From assembly GCA_036346225.1 (NCBI GenBank), contig JARFIW010000941.1, forward strand, positions 2,656,001 to 2,720,000: a stretch of DNA of 64,000 bases, written 5' to 3'. The translations under genes and the position numbers were made by a program. Positions 21,681 to 31,431 of the stretch are shown one piece after another. The notes beneath the pieces are model-generated. The model did not search any database. It was not told the DNA's origin and saw only the letters and a program-made list of their open reading frames with translations. The stretch's first letter is position 1, and every line of letters begins with the position of its first letter. The DNA is from Platerodrilus igneus (lineage: Eukaryota; Arthropoda; Insecta; Coleoptera; Lycidae).

Positions 21681-22992
21681 CAGTATTGCCCAAAATAAAC
21701 AGTACTGAAATTGTAATTGTTTTGTATATTTAAAAAATACATCTTATTGACACTTTATTATATGTTCTAAATGTGCACCTCCTCGTTCGAGACAGACTTC
21801 ATAACGATGTTCTATGTTTCTGGTCATGTTATTGAATAAGGGTTGTCTCAGGGCTGCGAAGAAGACTCTAACGGCATCCTTTAATTCATCGATGGTTTGT
21901 GGTGCCCGTTTGAAAACGGCATTTTTAGCCATGCCCCAAATGTATGCGTCTGGAGGTGTGAGGTCTGGAGAATGTGAAGGATAAGGGAAGTCAGTAAATC
22001 GTGATATGAATTTGCTTGGAAAATGTTCTTGAAGAAATTGACGAATTGCGGCAGCAGTATGGCAAGTTGCCCCGTCCTGCTGAAAAAATTGGTTTCGAAA
22101 TGCCAAGTTACGTGCACGACAGAATTGACGTAGATCAGGGATAAATTGTGTTAAAATTTGTCTGTACCTCTGTTGATTAAGTGTGACTTGCCTACCATTC
22201 TCTTCGATAAAGTACGGACCAATGATTCCGTGTCCGGAAACAGCACACCAGACACTCACTTTTTTACTATGTAAAGGAACCTCTTGAACCTCATCGGGTC
22301 TGGCAAAGCCCAGAAATCGATTTGTGCGACGATTCACATAGCCTGACAAGTGAAAATGTGCTTCGTCTGAAAACCAAACATTTTTCAAAAATTCAGGATT
22401 TTCATACTGTAACGCGAGAATTCTGGCGCAATATTCCACTCTACTGCGATAATCCGAGGATGTAGTTGTTGATGTACCTGAATCACATACGAAAATGTAC
22501 CCAGCTCCTTCAGGATTTTTGAAAGGAAGTTCTTTTTAAATCAAGTTGTAACGCTGTCCTTGCCTGGCTGACTTTCGGATTTTCTAAGATTTGCTCAAAA
22601 CACGTTCATAGTTATTGTTGTTGTTAACTGTCCTGGGACGCCCTGAGTTTCCTTTTCGTTGGCACAATACACTACCTGTATTTCTAAACTTTTCAATAAC
22701 CTTCAAAATTACAGCATTACTTGGAGAACGTTTATTAAACCTTTGTGTGAATTGATCAGACACGTATAGCAAACTTGCACCATTACGTCGGCCGATTCCG
22801 TATGAACGAAAATAATGCTCTACCAGAAACACTTTCTCCTCTGTACTTAACACCATTTTTAACAATTAGGCCCTACTAATTACTTGTTTGAGGTTTACTT
22901 GACAGGTCTATACTAGCTAACTTGAGTGTGACAGCGCACGCATAAAAACACCGCCAACTTAGTTTCAGTACTGTTTATTTCGGGCAATACTG
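21681..22992 (-). mobile_element. Mariner-type transposon (DD41D), 1,312 bp, inside the penton gene
   Basis: Terminal inverted repeats of 30 bp with one mismatch (CAGTATTGCCCRAAATAAAC at 21681 and, inverted, at 22992) are flanked by TA on both sides. The size is normal for a mariner. Its transposase reading frame runs on the minus strand, the same direction as the interrupted gene. A frameshift in the transposase makes this copy non-autonomous. Confidence 0.92.
21744..22865 (-). pseudogene. DD41D mariner transposase, frameshifted
   Basis: The N-terminal part (22865-22584) is a DUF4817-type helix-turn-helix that binds the TIRs (STEEKVFLVEHYFRS, RNTGSVLCQRKGNSGRPRT). The catalytic part (22439-21744) holds the three Asp: WFSDEAHFHLSG, FFQQDGATCHT and SPDLTPPDAYIWG. 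I count 41 residues between the second and third Asp, so the signature is DD41D, as described for the rosa-like branch. The two frames are separated by about 145 bp of disrupted coding sequence, so it is broken there. The cut-and-paste chemistry would need both parts in one chain. Confidence 0.85.
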
Positions 22993-23629
22993 TATTATCA
23001 ATTTCTGTCACGCTCAGCGGATAATATATAACATGGTTAGGTTCCTTTTCCAGATTATACCCAGGTAGTACAGATAGACTGAATTCGAATATGCTGTGGG
23101 TAAAAAAATTGTTTCTGTACGATCCTGCTGTGATATTGGTTTCCACAAAAATGTTTGAGACCGATATTATGTTCACTTGCTGATTAGCGATATGTACGGT
23201 ATCTGCAGCCAATTTGCGATTGGTAAACCCCAAGATGCTTCCAATATTGTTTTTACGGTTTGCCCCAAAATCTTTCGGTATACTGCTTCGTATAGAACAC
23301 TTTAATGTATTATTGTTTGCACTCAGTTTAAAATATTTTTCAATGTTTTCGTTGATGTCCGGTTTCTGACTGAACCATTTTTTGAAAACATCCTGTATAT
23401 ATATACATTTATTTCTTCTAATTTGTATGATCCAGGTTCAATGGTTATTCTGCGATGCTCTGAATCGTTAAAGTATAAGATGTTGTTTCCTGGATGTATG
23501 TTTTGCACGGTGTTACAAGTATACAGTCCCACTAAGCCCAAAGCATATTCACCGTCCTGTTTCAATTTAATTGGCGGGTAAATGGATCCTGTCGATATGA
23601 TATTACCATACCCGAACACGCTCACTGTT

Positions 23630-24799
23630 TTAGCCATTGTCACTAAGAAACTTTAACACTAAATGTCCACAATTGTATGTGTTGTAAGTCTGCTCCGGTA
23701 CGCTGTTGTAGTAAATTTTACAACCTCGAAAATATCTCTTCACTTCTTCCGGTGGTCTCAAGTCTCCAAACGAATCGTAGTAAAATACACTATTTCCACG
23801 TTTTCGGTACCCTACCCAATGTGTACCTGATTCTTTGGTGGTATCCAAATTAATCACACCCGACTCGTTGATATGGGGTCTAATCTTCTGTAACTGATCT
23901 CTAGAAAAGACGTTGCGAAAATGAGGAATGTTAGACGTATGTTTCCTTATATCTACGTCGGAGAGAGCTCTTCGAGGTAACTTGCTTAGTTTTTTTTATC
24001 CTTTTTTACAAACGCCACGCCCCTGTTTGTACGGTTTCAAAAATAATGCTGCGTCTTTTTTGTATAGTTTTAGAAACATTCCATTTCCTTTTTTCCCAAC
24101 GGTAATGACTTCCATAGATATGTTGTGCCGTTCGCTCTCCTTAAGCTGTTCGTTGGCTGTCTTGACATCATTTACTGCTATAGCTACCCCCGCAGCACCA
24201 CCTGTTAGGGCTCCTAGAGCACTTAGTCCCGCGAATATCGGAATCAATGGCAAAAAACCTCTTTTCTGTGGGGCGGGTATGATACATGGAACTTTAATTT
24301 TGTTTCCTCCACCGGCTCCTTTTATGATTTTCTTACCAATTAGAATACCAACGTCTAGTAGCTTTTTCAAATTGTCGGAACCAACTCGGTCTATTGCGGA
24401 TCGTATTTTCTTCAAGAATTCGCCTTTGAAACTTATTTTCTTCTTTAAGCCCATACCCATTTTTCTCTTTGCTTTCATAGCGTTTGTCACAAACCAAGCT
24501 GCAGCTTTTTCCCCAAACTTTGCGTCCTTAGACTTAACTCTCCCCCAGGCTTTACTTCTAAAATTTTATCTGCTCGGTGTCTGGCTGGAAAATTGTCAGG
24601 ATACTTGGATACTTGCGATACTTGCGATGTCGTGGTCTTTATACAATTTATCCAATTCGTTTATTCCAGGATCACCTCTTGCTAAGCGCTCATCCAACTT
24701 TGTACCAGGACCGTAGTACTGATAACCTGGGATATGCAGCTCAAACGGTAACCTGTTTATAGCGCTGTTGATTAAACCTTCTCCAGAACAAATAATCAT
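23630..24799 (-). pseudogene. PLA2-like / basic hydrophobic / adenovirus-type protease gene, broken
   Basis: Three open pieces lie end to end. Piece 1 (24799-24596): GYQYYGPGTKLDERLARGDP and LDKLYKDHDIAS, a phospholipase A2-like fold with the HD catalytic pair, like that of parvoviral VP1. Piece 2 (24490-23996): very basic start (KAKRKMGMGLKKK), then a Gly/Ala-rich hydrophobic stretch (GLSALGALTGGAAGVAIAV) that could insert in membranes. Piece 3 (23995-23630): cysteine protease of the adenain type, with NLDTTKESGTHWVGY, FYYDSFGDL and YNCGHLVLKFL (His, Asp and Cys of the active site). Pieces 2 and 3 share one frame and are separated only by a TAA at 23998-23996. Between pieces 1 and 2 the frame shifts in a short direct-repeat region (near 24600) and again near 24545. 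In related elements these domains are commonly one polyprotein; I infer the same here. Confidence 0.8.
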
Positions 24800-24969
24800 G
24801 TGTTTACTCAGAAGAATCTCAAACTATACTAAATAAATAAACAACAGTAAGTCTATTTATACTTTTTTCAACAAAAAAATTTACAATATATTATAGTTTC
24901 ATAAACTACTTATACAATATATTTACAATATATTCACATTAACATCTCTTGAGCTGTCTTTTATAAAAT

Positions 24970-25508
24970 ACTCTTTCTAGTTATCACCATACTCAGAATC
25001 TTCAGAATCCGGCAAATTTAAACGTCTAAACATTTCCACTAATGTTCTTGTACGTATCACGTCTTGCACAAATACATCCGGAAAACGTATAACCAGCTCC
25101 AAAGCATTTAGTGCACTCTGATTCAATTCGTTGTAGAATAAAATATTGCCAATTCGAGCTTCGCCTTCAACCAAGATTTTATTTCGTTTCTCTCCTTCAG
25201 TCAGAGTAGTAAACCAATCGCCATCATTTAAATTAGAATTAGCAACAAACTAATTCGCTGTATAATGCTGGGAAGTCACGACTTTCCAACTGTTTAAATT
25301 GATACTCCAACAGCTCCCGCATATGGAATAGTTTACGGCACTCCAATTCATTTATAACTATCGAGCTATCACACATTATTACTTTTAACTGGAACGTTTC
25401 GTCCTCGGTTGTTCCAAACACTGGTGACAAAGTGATAAAAAACGGACATCCTAGTTGTATGTGTAGATCTTCCATTTCGGGTGTACCATTTAATCGAGTG
25501 TTTAGCAC
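24970..25508 (-). pseudogene. Unknown Polinton gene, one frameshift
   Basis: Two open frames follow one another: 25508-25239 (LNGTPEMEDLHIQLGCPFFI ... IVINELECRKLFHMRELLEY) and, in another frame, about 25244-24977 (GDWFTTLTEGEKRN ... LNQSALNALELVIRFPDVFV ... EDSEYGDN). The break falls in a short T-rich stretch at 25239-25245. I do not recognise a family. Residues are mixed, with an acidic C-terminus. A decayed copy of this gene and of the PLA2 gene is present at 25.7-26.7 kb. Position next to the PLA2 gene suggests a virion or accessory protein. Confidence 0.5.
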
Positions 25509-25689
25509 GTCACGAGAAAATACGTTGATTACTGAAATTCCACTTGAAAATAATCATTCGTACAGTGTACTTTGTTATCCAATTAATCAGATCGTTTATG
25601 GGGTTAATTCTAATGTCCTAAAGCGTTCGAATAGGAACTAGTTCCTTATTATCGGAGTTTCGAGAACTTGTAGTTATCCTTACAAGCAC

Positions 25690-26790
25690 CCCCTTTTAGT
25701 TTCAGAATGTGCCTTTGTTGATTTAGAAACATCCATTCCTTTTCCCAACGGTATTCTAGTATTGTGCCGTTTCTCCTTAATGTTGTGTTCTTAACTAGCT
25801 AATAGTACCCAACCAGTTTAGTCCAGAGACTTATCGAATGTAGGTTGCAAAATTTTTGTTGACGGTAGATCTGGAATTTATTGTTTCTCAAAGCTCTTAG
25901 ATTTCTTCAATTGAATACGTTATACTTTTTCAAATGTGAACCAAGGTTTTGCGATGATTTCTCAAGATTGCCTTTGAAACATTTTCTTTTTAGCCTCATT
26001 TTCTGCTTATACTTCACAAACAAGCTGCATTTTCCCCAAACTTTGGTCCTTAGACTTATCAGTACTTAAAATTTATTGCGGTGTCTGGTGGAAGATGTAG
26101 TCTTGATACTGCAACTCGATGCTGTTTTTACAATTTACAATTCGTTATTCAGTCTCTGCAGTACAATTTGACCAGGACCTAGTCCTAACCTGGATGATGG
26201 CAAACGGTAACCGTTTATACGCTGTATTCTTCCAGAACAGAACATGTTTCTCGAAACAATTATGAAAAAATAACAATAAGTCTATTTATACTTTTTCCAA
26301 ATTTACAATTATTGTTTTACTCGTTACAATTTCATAAATAATGTCTACACTTTTAAATCCTCTAGTATACACTCAGATCTAGAATCGGAAATTAACGTCT
26401 AAACATCACTTGTCTTGCATGCTTCACAAATACATCCGAAACGTTAAACTCCAAACATAGTACCTGATCAAGTTCTGTCCTGGATGCTTGAAGTTCCCTC
26501 AACAGATATAGTTCCTCGACCTTCATCATTAACCATCCATCTTTAAAAGAATTAGAACAACATCGCATAATGCGTAAGTACTATCCAACTTTTAATTGAA
26601 TAACGTCGAATGAATATTTGTGTTACAATATTATAGTACGTTACTTTATACTTAAGGAACGTTTCCCTCGGTTTTCCAAACAGAAAGTGTAAAACGACCA
26701 GTGTTTAGACTTCATTCGGTGACATTAACAGTGTTTACATACAGCAAATCTTGATGAATCCCTTGAAAATTTAAGGTATCCATTCGAGGC
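25690..26790 (-). repeat. Deletion-riddled duplicate of 24050-25580
   Basis: The order of words matches 24050-25580 in the same direction, for example CCTTTGAAACATTTTCTTT, GCTGCATTTTCCCCAAACTT, ACAATAAGTCTATTTATACT, AACGTCTAAACAT and ACAAATACATCCG. Roughly 1.45 kb in the first copy has shrunk to about 1.02 kb through many gaps of one to several bases spread over its length, with comparatively few plain substitutions. No gene can be read in it. It is either a decayed internal duplication or unpolished assembly sequence. Confidence 0.75.
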
Positions 26791-29305
26791 AATTCAAACA
26801 GTTTGGTACAAGTTTTGCACAACCACAATGCGTTATTGGCTTAACAAGCGTTTCAATATAGGTTCTCAACACTTAAAATAGTATCGTTACTAGATTTTGG
26901 TACCGAAGGATTAAATTGCAACCTATTGCTTTGGAGAAGATATGTCAGAAGCACCATCAACACCTTTAAGTTTCGAGGTTTTGCGTTAAATGTATCAGTG
27001 ACTAGAAATTAAGGAAAATTAATTGTTTTCGAATGGATGATGTTTAAAATTTTAGGTGAGAATTGAAAGTGAAATCCGATATATGGTAAATGTAAAAACT
27101 AAAGTTACCACAATAGCGTGGTTATGTAATCGAGTTCCCAAATGGGTTATGTAAAGAATGCGCTAATTAACAACCGGAAAAACACGCATTTTTGCTGGGT
27201 GTTTGTTAGGCTTTCTTTAACACTAAACTTACAGTTTAATTTTCTAAAACGAATAGCACATACACCAATGCAATACCAATAGATAACCAATTTAATCAGT
27301 GTTAATTCCAATTCCCATCATAGATTCCACCCAGTTGAGGAGATTAAGCTATCGGGAGCATAAGTTTGAGGTAAAGGCATCCCAAATAACTGGACGTTCA
27401 TTGCTTTCACAGACAAAAGGAGACGGCATGTAAATGTTAAACAGCAGTAACGTCCACTACGTTGATAGGATTTGGGAATCTGGAGAAAATTCGCAGTACA
27501 GCATTGGATTCGATGATCTTGAATTTTCCTTCAAGTTTCAATTCAAGCGACCGATGCAACTTGGGTGAAAAATGATGCCCAACGCAGTTCTCAACCAATG
27601 GGAAGTTTACGACGTTACAAACAAATGAAGGGTCTTCTGTTTAGCAGCTTCATTCGAAAGGTGTGTAAACCACTCGTCATCCGGATCGCACCTCTCCTTT
27701 CAACTACAGCAGCATTCCCAACCCAAAAGATATACCGGTTCAACAAAAGTCATCGAACTGTTTTAACAAGTTACTGTCGGACGACTAATCGCCAAAGAGT
27801 TGCAGAACGTTTGAACCAGATTGGGTAAACATATGTTTACAAGATTTGGAAGCTGGTAAATGGACCATGAAGACTGATGTTTTTCATGGTTGCCTGAATT
27901 TGCTTCGAGAAAGTTACGCATTGACGCTGATCAAGTGAGCATTGCCACAGTGCCCAGCCATAATCGCTTTGAGTACACGCCAATGCACATAAATACAGGT
28001 ACCGAATTTTTACGGGTAGTTTTCAACCATTTTGGGATGATTCAGTTTCCTGTCGAAAAGACACAACGAACCGTTGATTATATATCCAACAATATAGGAA
28101 GGGTTTATTCGTACAAAAGTTGTAGCGAATATTTGGAGAATTGAGTAGAAGCCCCAGAGACCTAAAATACTAGATACACGTACGCCATTTAGTAGATTTT
28201 TTAGTTATGGATCTGTTTGCAAAAACATGGTGACGAAGTGGATCCCAGTTGTTGAAACGCTAAAACTTCCATGCAACATCCATCGGATGCCAAATTTCAT
28301 CTGGATAAGATTTCGGTATGACCATTTTAATAGGAATGGATCGATATGAAGTAAAGATCCTAACACCAAAAAATGACTTTCTTCACGATCAGACCAACGG
28401 ATACGCGTGAGAATGATATACCACAGAATGTTCCAAACATCTTCCAATCCTTAGGACATTGGAACGGTTAAATTGATAGAGCAGTTTCAGTAAGAAGTTT
28501 TCCAGAAAACGTTTTATTCGTTGCAAAAGTGTTCCCTACGGATCGACCGCATCCATAATACAGTCACCCAGTTGGAATCTGCCTGCTAAAACATCTGGTT
28601 GAATACGACGTAGAATGTGAATGTCATATGCAACTTTTAAATAAGGATTACGAGTCTGTGTAACATATTCATGGTTAGAATTCCGAAAATAGTTGATGCC
28701 GCATATATACGACCAGTCACAGGACTAATATCGGAGTTAAAATTATCAGATGGCAATGACTCATCCAGATTAATACGGGTACCATAGTGTGGTTCGAACA
28801 CAGAGTAGGGAATTACGTGTAAACTCAAATACTTGCTACTTACCAAATATCGTAGGAGGAGAAGGGTACATTCTGGAATGTGATCGAAGTACCAGTAACT
28901 CTACAACCACTCACAACGATTGCCTTTATGGCCAAGACCATGGTACCCCAACACCGTCTCCAAAACCTAGAAGCTACTTGCCACGTTTGACAAGACCAGT
29001 ACATCACTCCCATACAGAAACTTGCAGAGGCGTCTCGTAATGGTCTTAACTAACTACAGATCCATCGTGTATTGGATTTCGACCAATCACCTTGGTTAAA
29101 ACTCAACATCGATTTGAACGACCTAGCTCCGCTAAGAAATGCGTTTGAAAAGACTTTTTAAACTTAATGAAAACTGTTTGGAAAACGATGGAGAAGTCGA
29201 CAAGAGGGTTAATGTGAAGATCGGTTCCGGTGGGGACACGATGGAAAAAGGTGGCCGAGTGGACTAATGCGCACGAACTTTAACAGTGTTTAGTGTGGTG
29301 AGAAT
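26791..29305 (+). pseudogene. Damaged 5' two-thirds of the Polinton DNA polymerase B
   Basis: Only short frames survive, on the plus strand. Landmarks in correct order for a protein-primed polymerase B are GEGYILECD at about 28859 (motif A region) and PWLKLNIDLNDLAPLRNAF at 29090-29160, before motif C in the intact frame at 29456. A 45-codon stretch at 27435-27569 (NSSNVHYVDRIWESGENSQ) and another at 27890-28070 may be further polymerase pieces, but this is weaker. Exonuclease motifs could not be identified. The gaps look like those in the preceding duplicate block. Confidence 0.55.
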
Positions 29306-29935
29306 TTGGTTATTATACAGATGGATAGAGTAAAAGTCACTTACAACAAGCCTATATATGCAGGTTTTTCAGTTTTAGATATTTCAAAGACCCTCATGTA
29401 TGATTTTCATTATAATACCATAAAACATTTGTATGGATCCAAACTCTCACTACTTTACACAGACACTGACTCTTTAGTGTATAGTGTGGAAACAGAAGAC
29501 TTGTATAGTGACATTAACGCAAACATTAACAATTTTGACACCAGCGATTACCCCGAAGATAATAAATATAACATACCACTTGTGAACAAAAAGATTCCCG
29601 GCAAGTTTAAGGATGAATTCAACGGCGACTTGGTGTTACAATTTGTTGGGACTAGGGCCAAGTCGTATTGCATCATTAGTGAGAAGGATGTAATTAAAAA
29701 GATCAAGGGGGCATCGCGTGGTGTGGTGGCAGGGATTAGTGTAGATAGTTTTAAGGACATTGTGCATAATAATTCTGGTGCCCTTATGCATAGCATGGTA
29801 TGTATTCGTAGTAAAAAATATCAACTTTACACCCAATTAATCCATAAAATTAGTTTATCGGCGGAAGATGATAAAAGGTACGTCATCCCTGGTAGTACTT
29901 CCACATATGCATGGGGGCATAAGGATATTAGATAG
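29306..29935 (+). CDS. Protein-primed DNA polymerase B, C-terminal part
   Basis: An intact 209-codon frame. It begins within the palm domain (NKPIYAGFSVLDISKTLMYD), carries motif C YTDTDS (29456-29473) with the catalytic Asp pair, then the KxY motif in RAKSYCII, and ends in YAWGHKDIR before a stop at 29933. This is the end of the polymerase that replicates Polintons from protein-capped termini. Upstream the gene continues only as broken pieces (26791-29305), so the open frame shown is a fragment and its first codon is not a true start. It is the sole gene on the plus strand, facing the right TIR. Confidence 0.88.
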   Translation: MVIIQMDRVKVTYNKPIYAGFSVLDISKTLMYDFHYNTIKHLYGSKLSLLYTDTDSLVYSVETEDLYSDINANINNFDTSDYPEDNKYNIPLVNKKIPGKFKDEFNGDLVLQFVGTRAKSYCIISEKDVIKKIKGASRGVVAGISVDSFKDIVHNNSGALMHSMVCIRSKKYQLYTQLIHKISLSAEDDKRYVIPGSTSTYAWGHKDIR

Positions 29936-30078
29936 TTGTTTATATTTGTATTTATTTTAGTATTTATATATAGTAGTATATAAGTTAGTTATAAGCATAC
30001 CTACCACCCCCATCCTTAATAATTCCTTCGCTTCCGGCGACATGTGTCCACCTCCACGTGGTGTCGCTGGACGGTAAA

Positions 30079-30106
30079 ACATATTGTTAGATTAACAACA
30101 ATATGT
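30079..30106. terminator. Hairpin downstream of the polymerase
   Basis: ACATATTGTT (30079-30088) pairs perfectly with AACAATATGT (30097-30106) around an 8-nt loop; a second stem, GCGACA/TGTCGC, lies just before it (about 30037-30066). Possible 3'-end or processing structure; function not shown. Confidence 0.35.
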
Positions 30107-30120
30107 CTTATTGACCGAAA

Positions 30121-30202
30121 ACACGTTTTCTCTCTTTTACTTTTATTTCTTTTTTGTTACAGGGCTATTTAAACAACCCATTAATCTCTTTTTTGTTACA
30201 GG
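30121..30202 (+). promoter_or_regulatory. Two tandem 3' splice-site-like sequences
   Basis: Long pyrimidine tracts end in TTTTTTGTTACAG at 30162 and again at 30201, each a good 3' splice-site match. The two copies share the last 13 bases exactly. They lie on the plus strand after the polymerase stop. They could accept a splice from the donor at 15761, or be remnants of a repeat. Confidence 0.3.
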
Positions 30203-30379
30203 TTACTTTCAACTGCTTGGATTCGGCTACACAAACAAAATAATGTTATACTTTGTAAAAATTGTATTCTATTAGTTTATTAAACTGTAAATCGGATAAA
30301 ATAAATTATTAAACTTTTGTGTGCTTAATTTCTTTGTGTTAATACCTCTAAGTAGTTGGTTAACGCATATGTTATAGAT

Positions 30380-30919
30380 GAGCAAAAAATTTAAAGAGGT
30401 TTAGGACTTTTAAAAGTGTAACTTTGTAAGGGGTGGTCCTATTGCAAATCTGTTTGCAGATTCGGGTTGTGCGTAAAATTTTAGACTAAGAAGATGTATC
30501 GCATGTATAAAAAAATTTATAAAGACGGTCAGAAAATCGTTGCTGGTAAAAAATCTTAAAATTAGGGTAGCTCTCTGGGGGATGATGCAATTTAAGAAAT
30601 TCCTACAAATTCGGGTAGCTGAGAAAATTCTAATATTAATTGATACCAAACAAGATAAGTGTATCTCGAAAGATGAAAAATGGTTAGTCGAAGAAAACTA
30701 TTTGGTCCAGATGAGTGTGGAAATGAGGGATTCTCCGCATTTCCACCTTATGGGAATTTACATGTAAATGTGTGTGGAAATGAGGGATTTGGGAGCAAAT
30801 GAGGAAGGAAAGAGTCGCTCCTCCTCATTTGCTCCTTCTGGGGATTTACATGTAAATGTGGGAACAAATGAGGGATTTGGGAGCAAATGAGGTCACAGAA
30901 AGCCTGTATTCCTCCTACT
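30380..30919 (-). repeat. Polinton right terminal inverted repeat
   Basis: It is the reverse complement of 14301-14841 with a few percent difference, including both ATTTACATGTAAAT palindromes and their nested stems. It continues inward to about 30355 into sequence that matches the end of the second left unit (14848-15185). Confidence 0.93.
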
Positions 30920-30925
30920 GTCAAG
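30920..30925. repeat. Polinton target-site duplication, right (GTCAAG)
   Basis: It is identical to 14295-14300. Confidence 0.92.
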
Positions 30926-31395
30926 CCATTACGTTTATAAATTTTTGATGTTAGTAAAGTTGCCAAGTGATGATTATTACTTATCCTAACTTTGTTTAAT
31001 ATTTTGGTAGAACGTATTGAAACAATGAAGATTATTGAGGAATCGGAGGAAATTTGCCTTGAGTTTCCGCATTTATTTTTCTTTTAAGTCATATGTTGGC
31101 GCATTCTGCTGCCGAACAATTACAATCATTCATCAAGGACTCCATTCCTATTTTGGGCGGAAGCGTAAAAGATAACATTCAGTAGTAGAAACGCTGTGCA
31201 AATGCGTTTCAAGGTTATAGCAAGCCGCAAAGTTCAAAACACATGCGTTGTCTTTATACATAATTTCCTTTGTAGCTGCATCGAATTGCATTTCGATCAA
31301 CTAATTTTTTTTTCATTACTTGTGGTTTAGCTTTTGTTTGTTTGCTTTTATTTGCCTACTTTTGATGGCAAATGTTAAAAATTGTACTAAAACAA

Positions 31396-31431
<36 letters not shown>

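Larger units (their letters stand above)
21586..23643 (-). pseudogene. Penton (minor capsid) protein gene, split by a mariner insertion
   Basis: The N-terminal part (23643 down to about 23400) reads MAKTVSVFGYGNIIS ... YALGLVGLYTCNTVQNIHPG and fits the single jelly-roll penton protein found beside the capsid gene in Polintons. The frame then shifts near 23390; another open frame (23290-22995) carries IGSILGFTNRKL ... PNHVIYYPLSVTEIDN. At the TA of 22993-22994 the mariner enters; on the far side of the insertion (21678 down to about 21586) the frame resumes and ends with a stop shortly before the capsid gene. The gene thus has one insertion and at least one frameshift. Pentons occupy the vertices of the virion. 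The start overlaps the protease stop by 14 nt. Confidence 0.8.
14301..30919. mobile_element. Complete Polinton/Maverick element
   Basis: The element is 16,619 bp long. Both termini read AGTAGGAGGAATACAGGC inward, so it starts with AG and ends with CT; the terminal inverted repeats extend about 540 bp, and GTCAAG flanks both sides. It encodes the diagnostic set: protein-primed DNA polymerase B, retroviral-type integrase, adenovirus-type protease, FtsK/HerA packaging ATPase, double jelly-roll major capsid protein and penton protein. Size, ends, TSD length and gene set all agree with the family. Polintons are regarded as endogenous virus-like elements that can both transpose and, in principle, form virions. 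This copy carries a mariner in the penton gene, several frameshifts and stops, and an internal degenerate duplication (about 25.69-26.79 kb), so it is probably not active. Confidence 0.96.

Noticed and set aside
23928..24716. 262-codon plus-strand open frame
   Set aside because: It is the antisense shadow of the PLA2/protease gene; its Phe/Pro/Ser-rich protein has no family.
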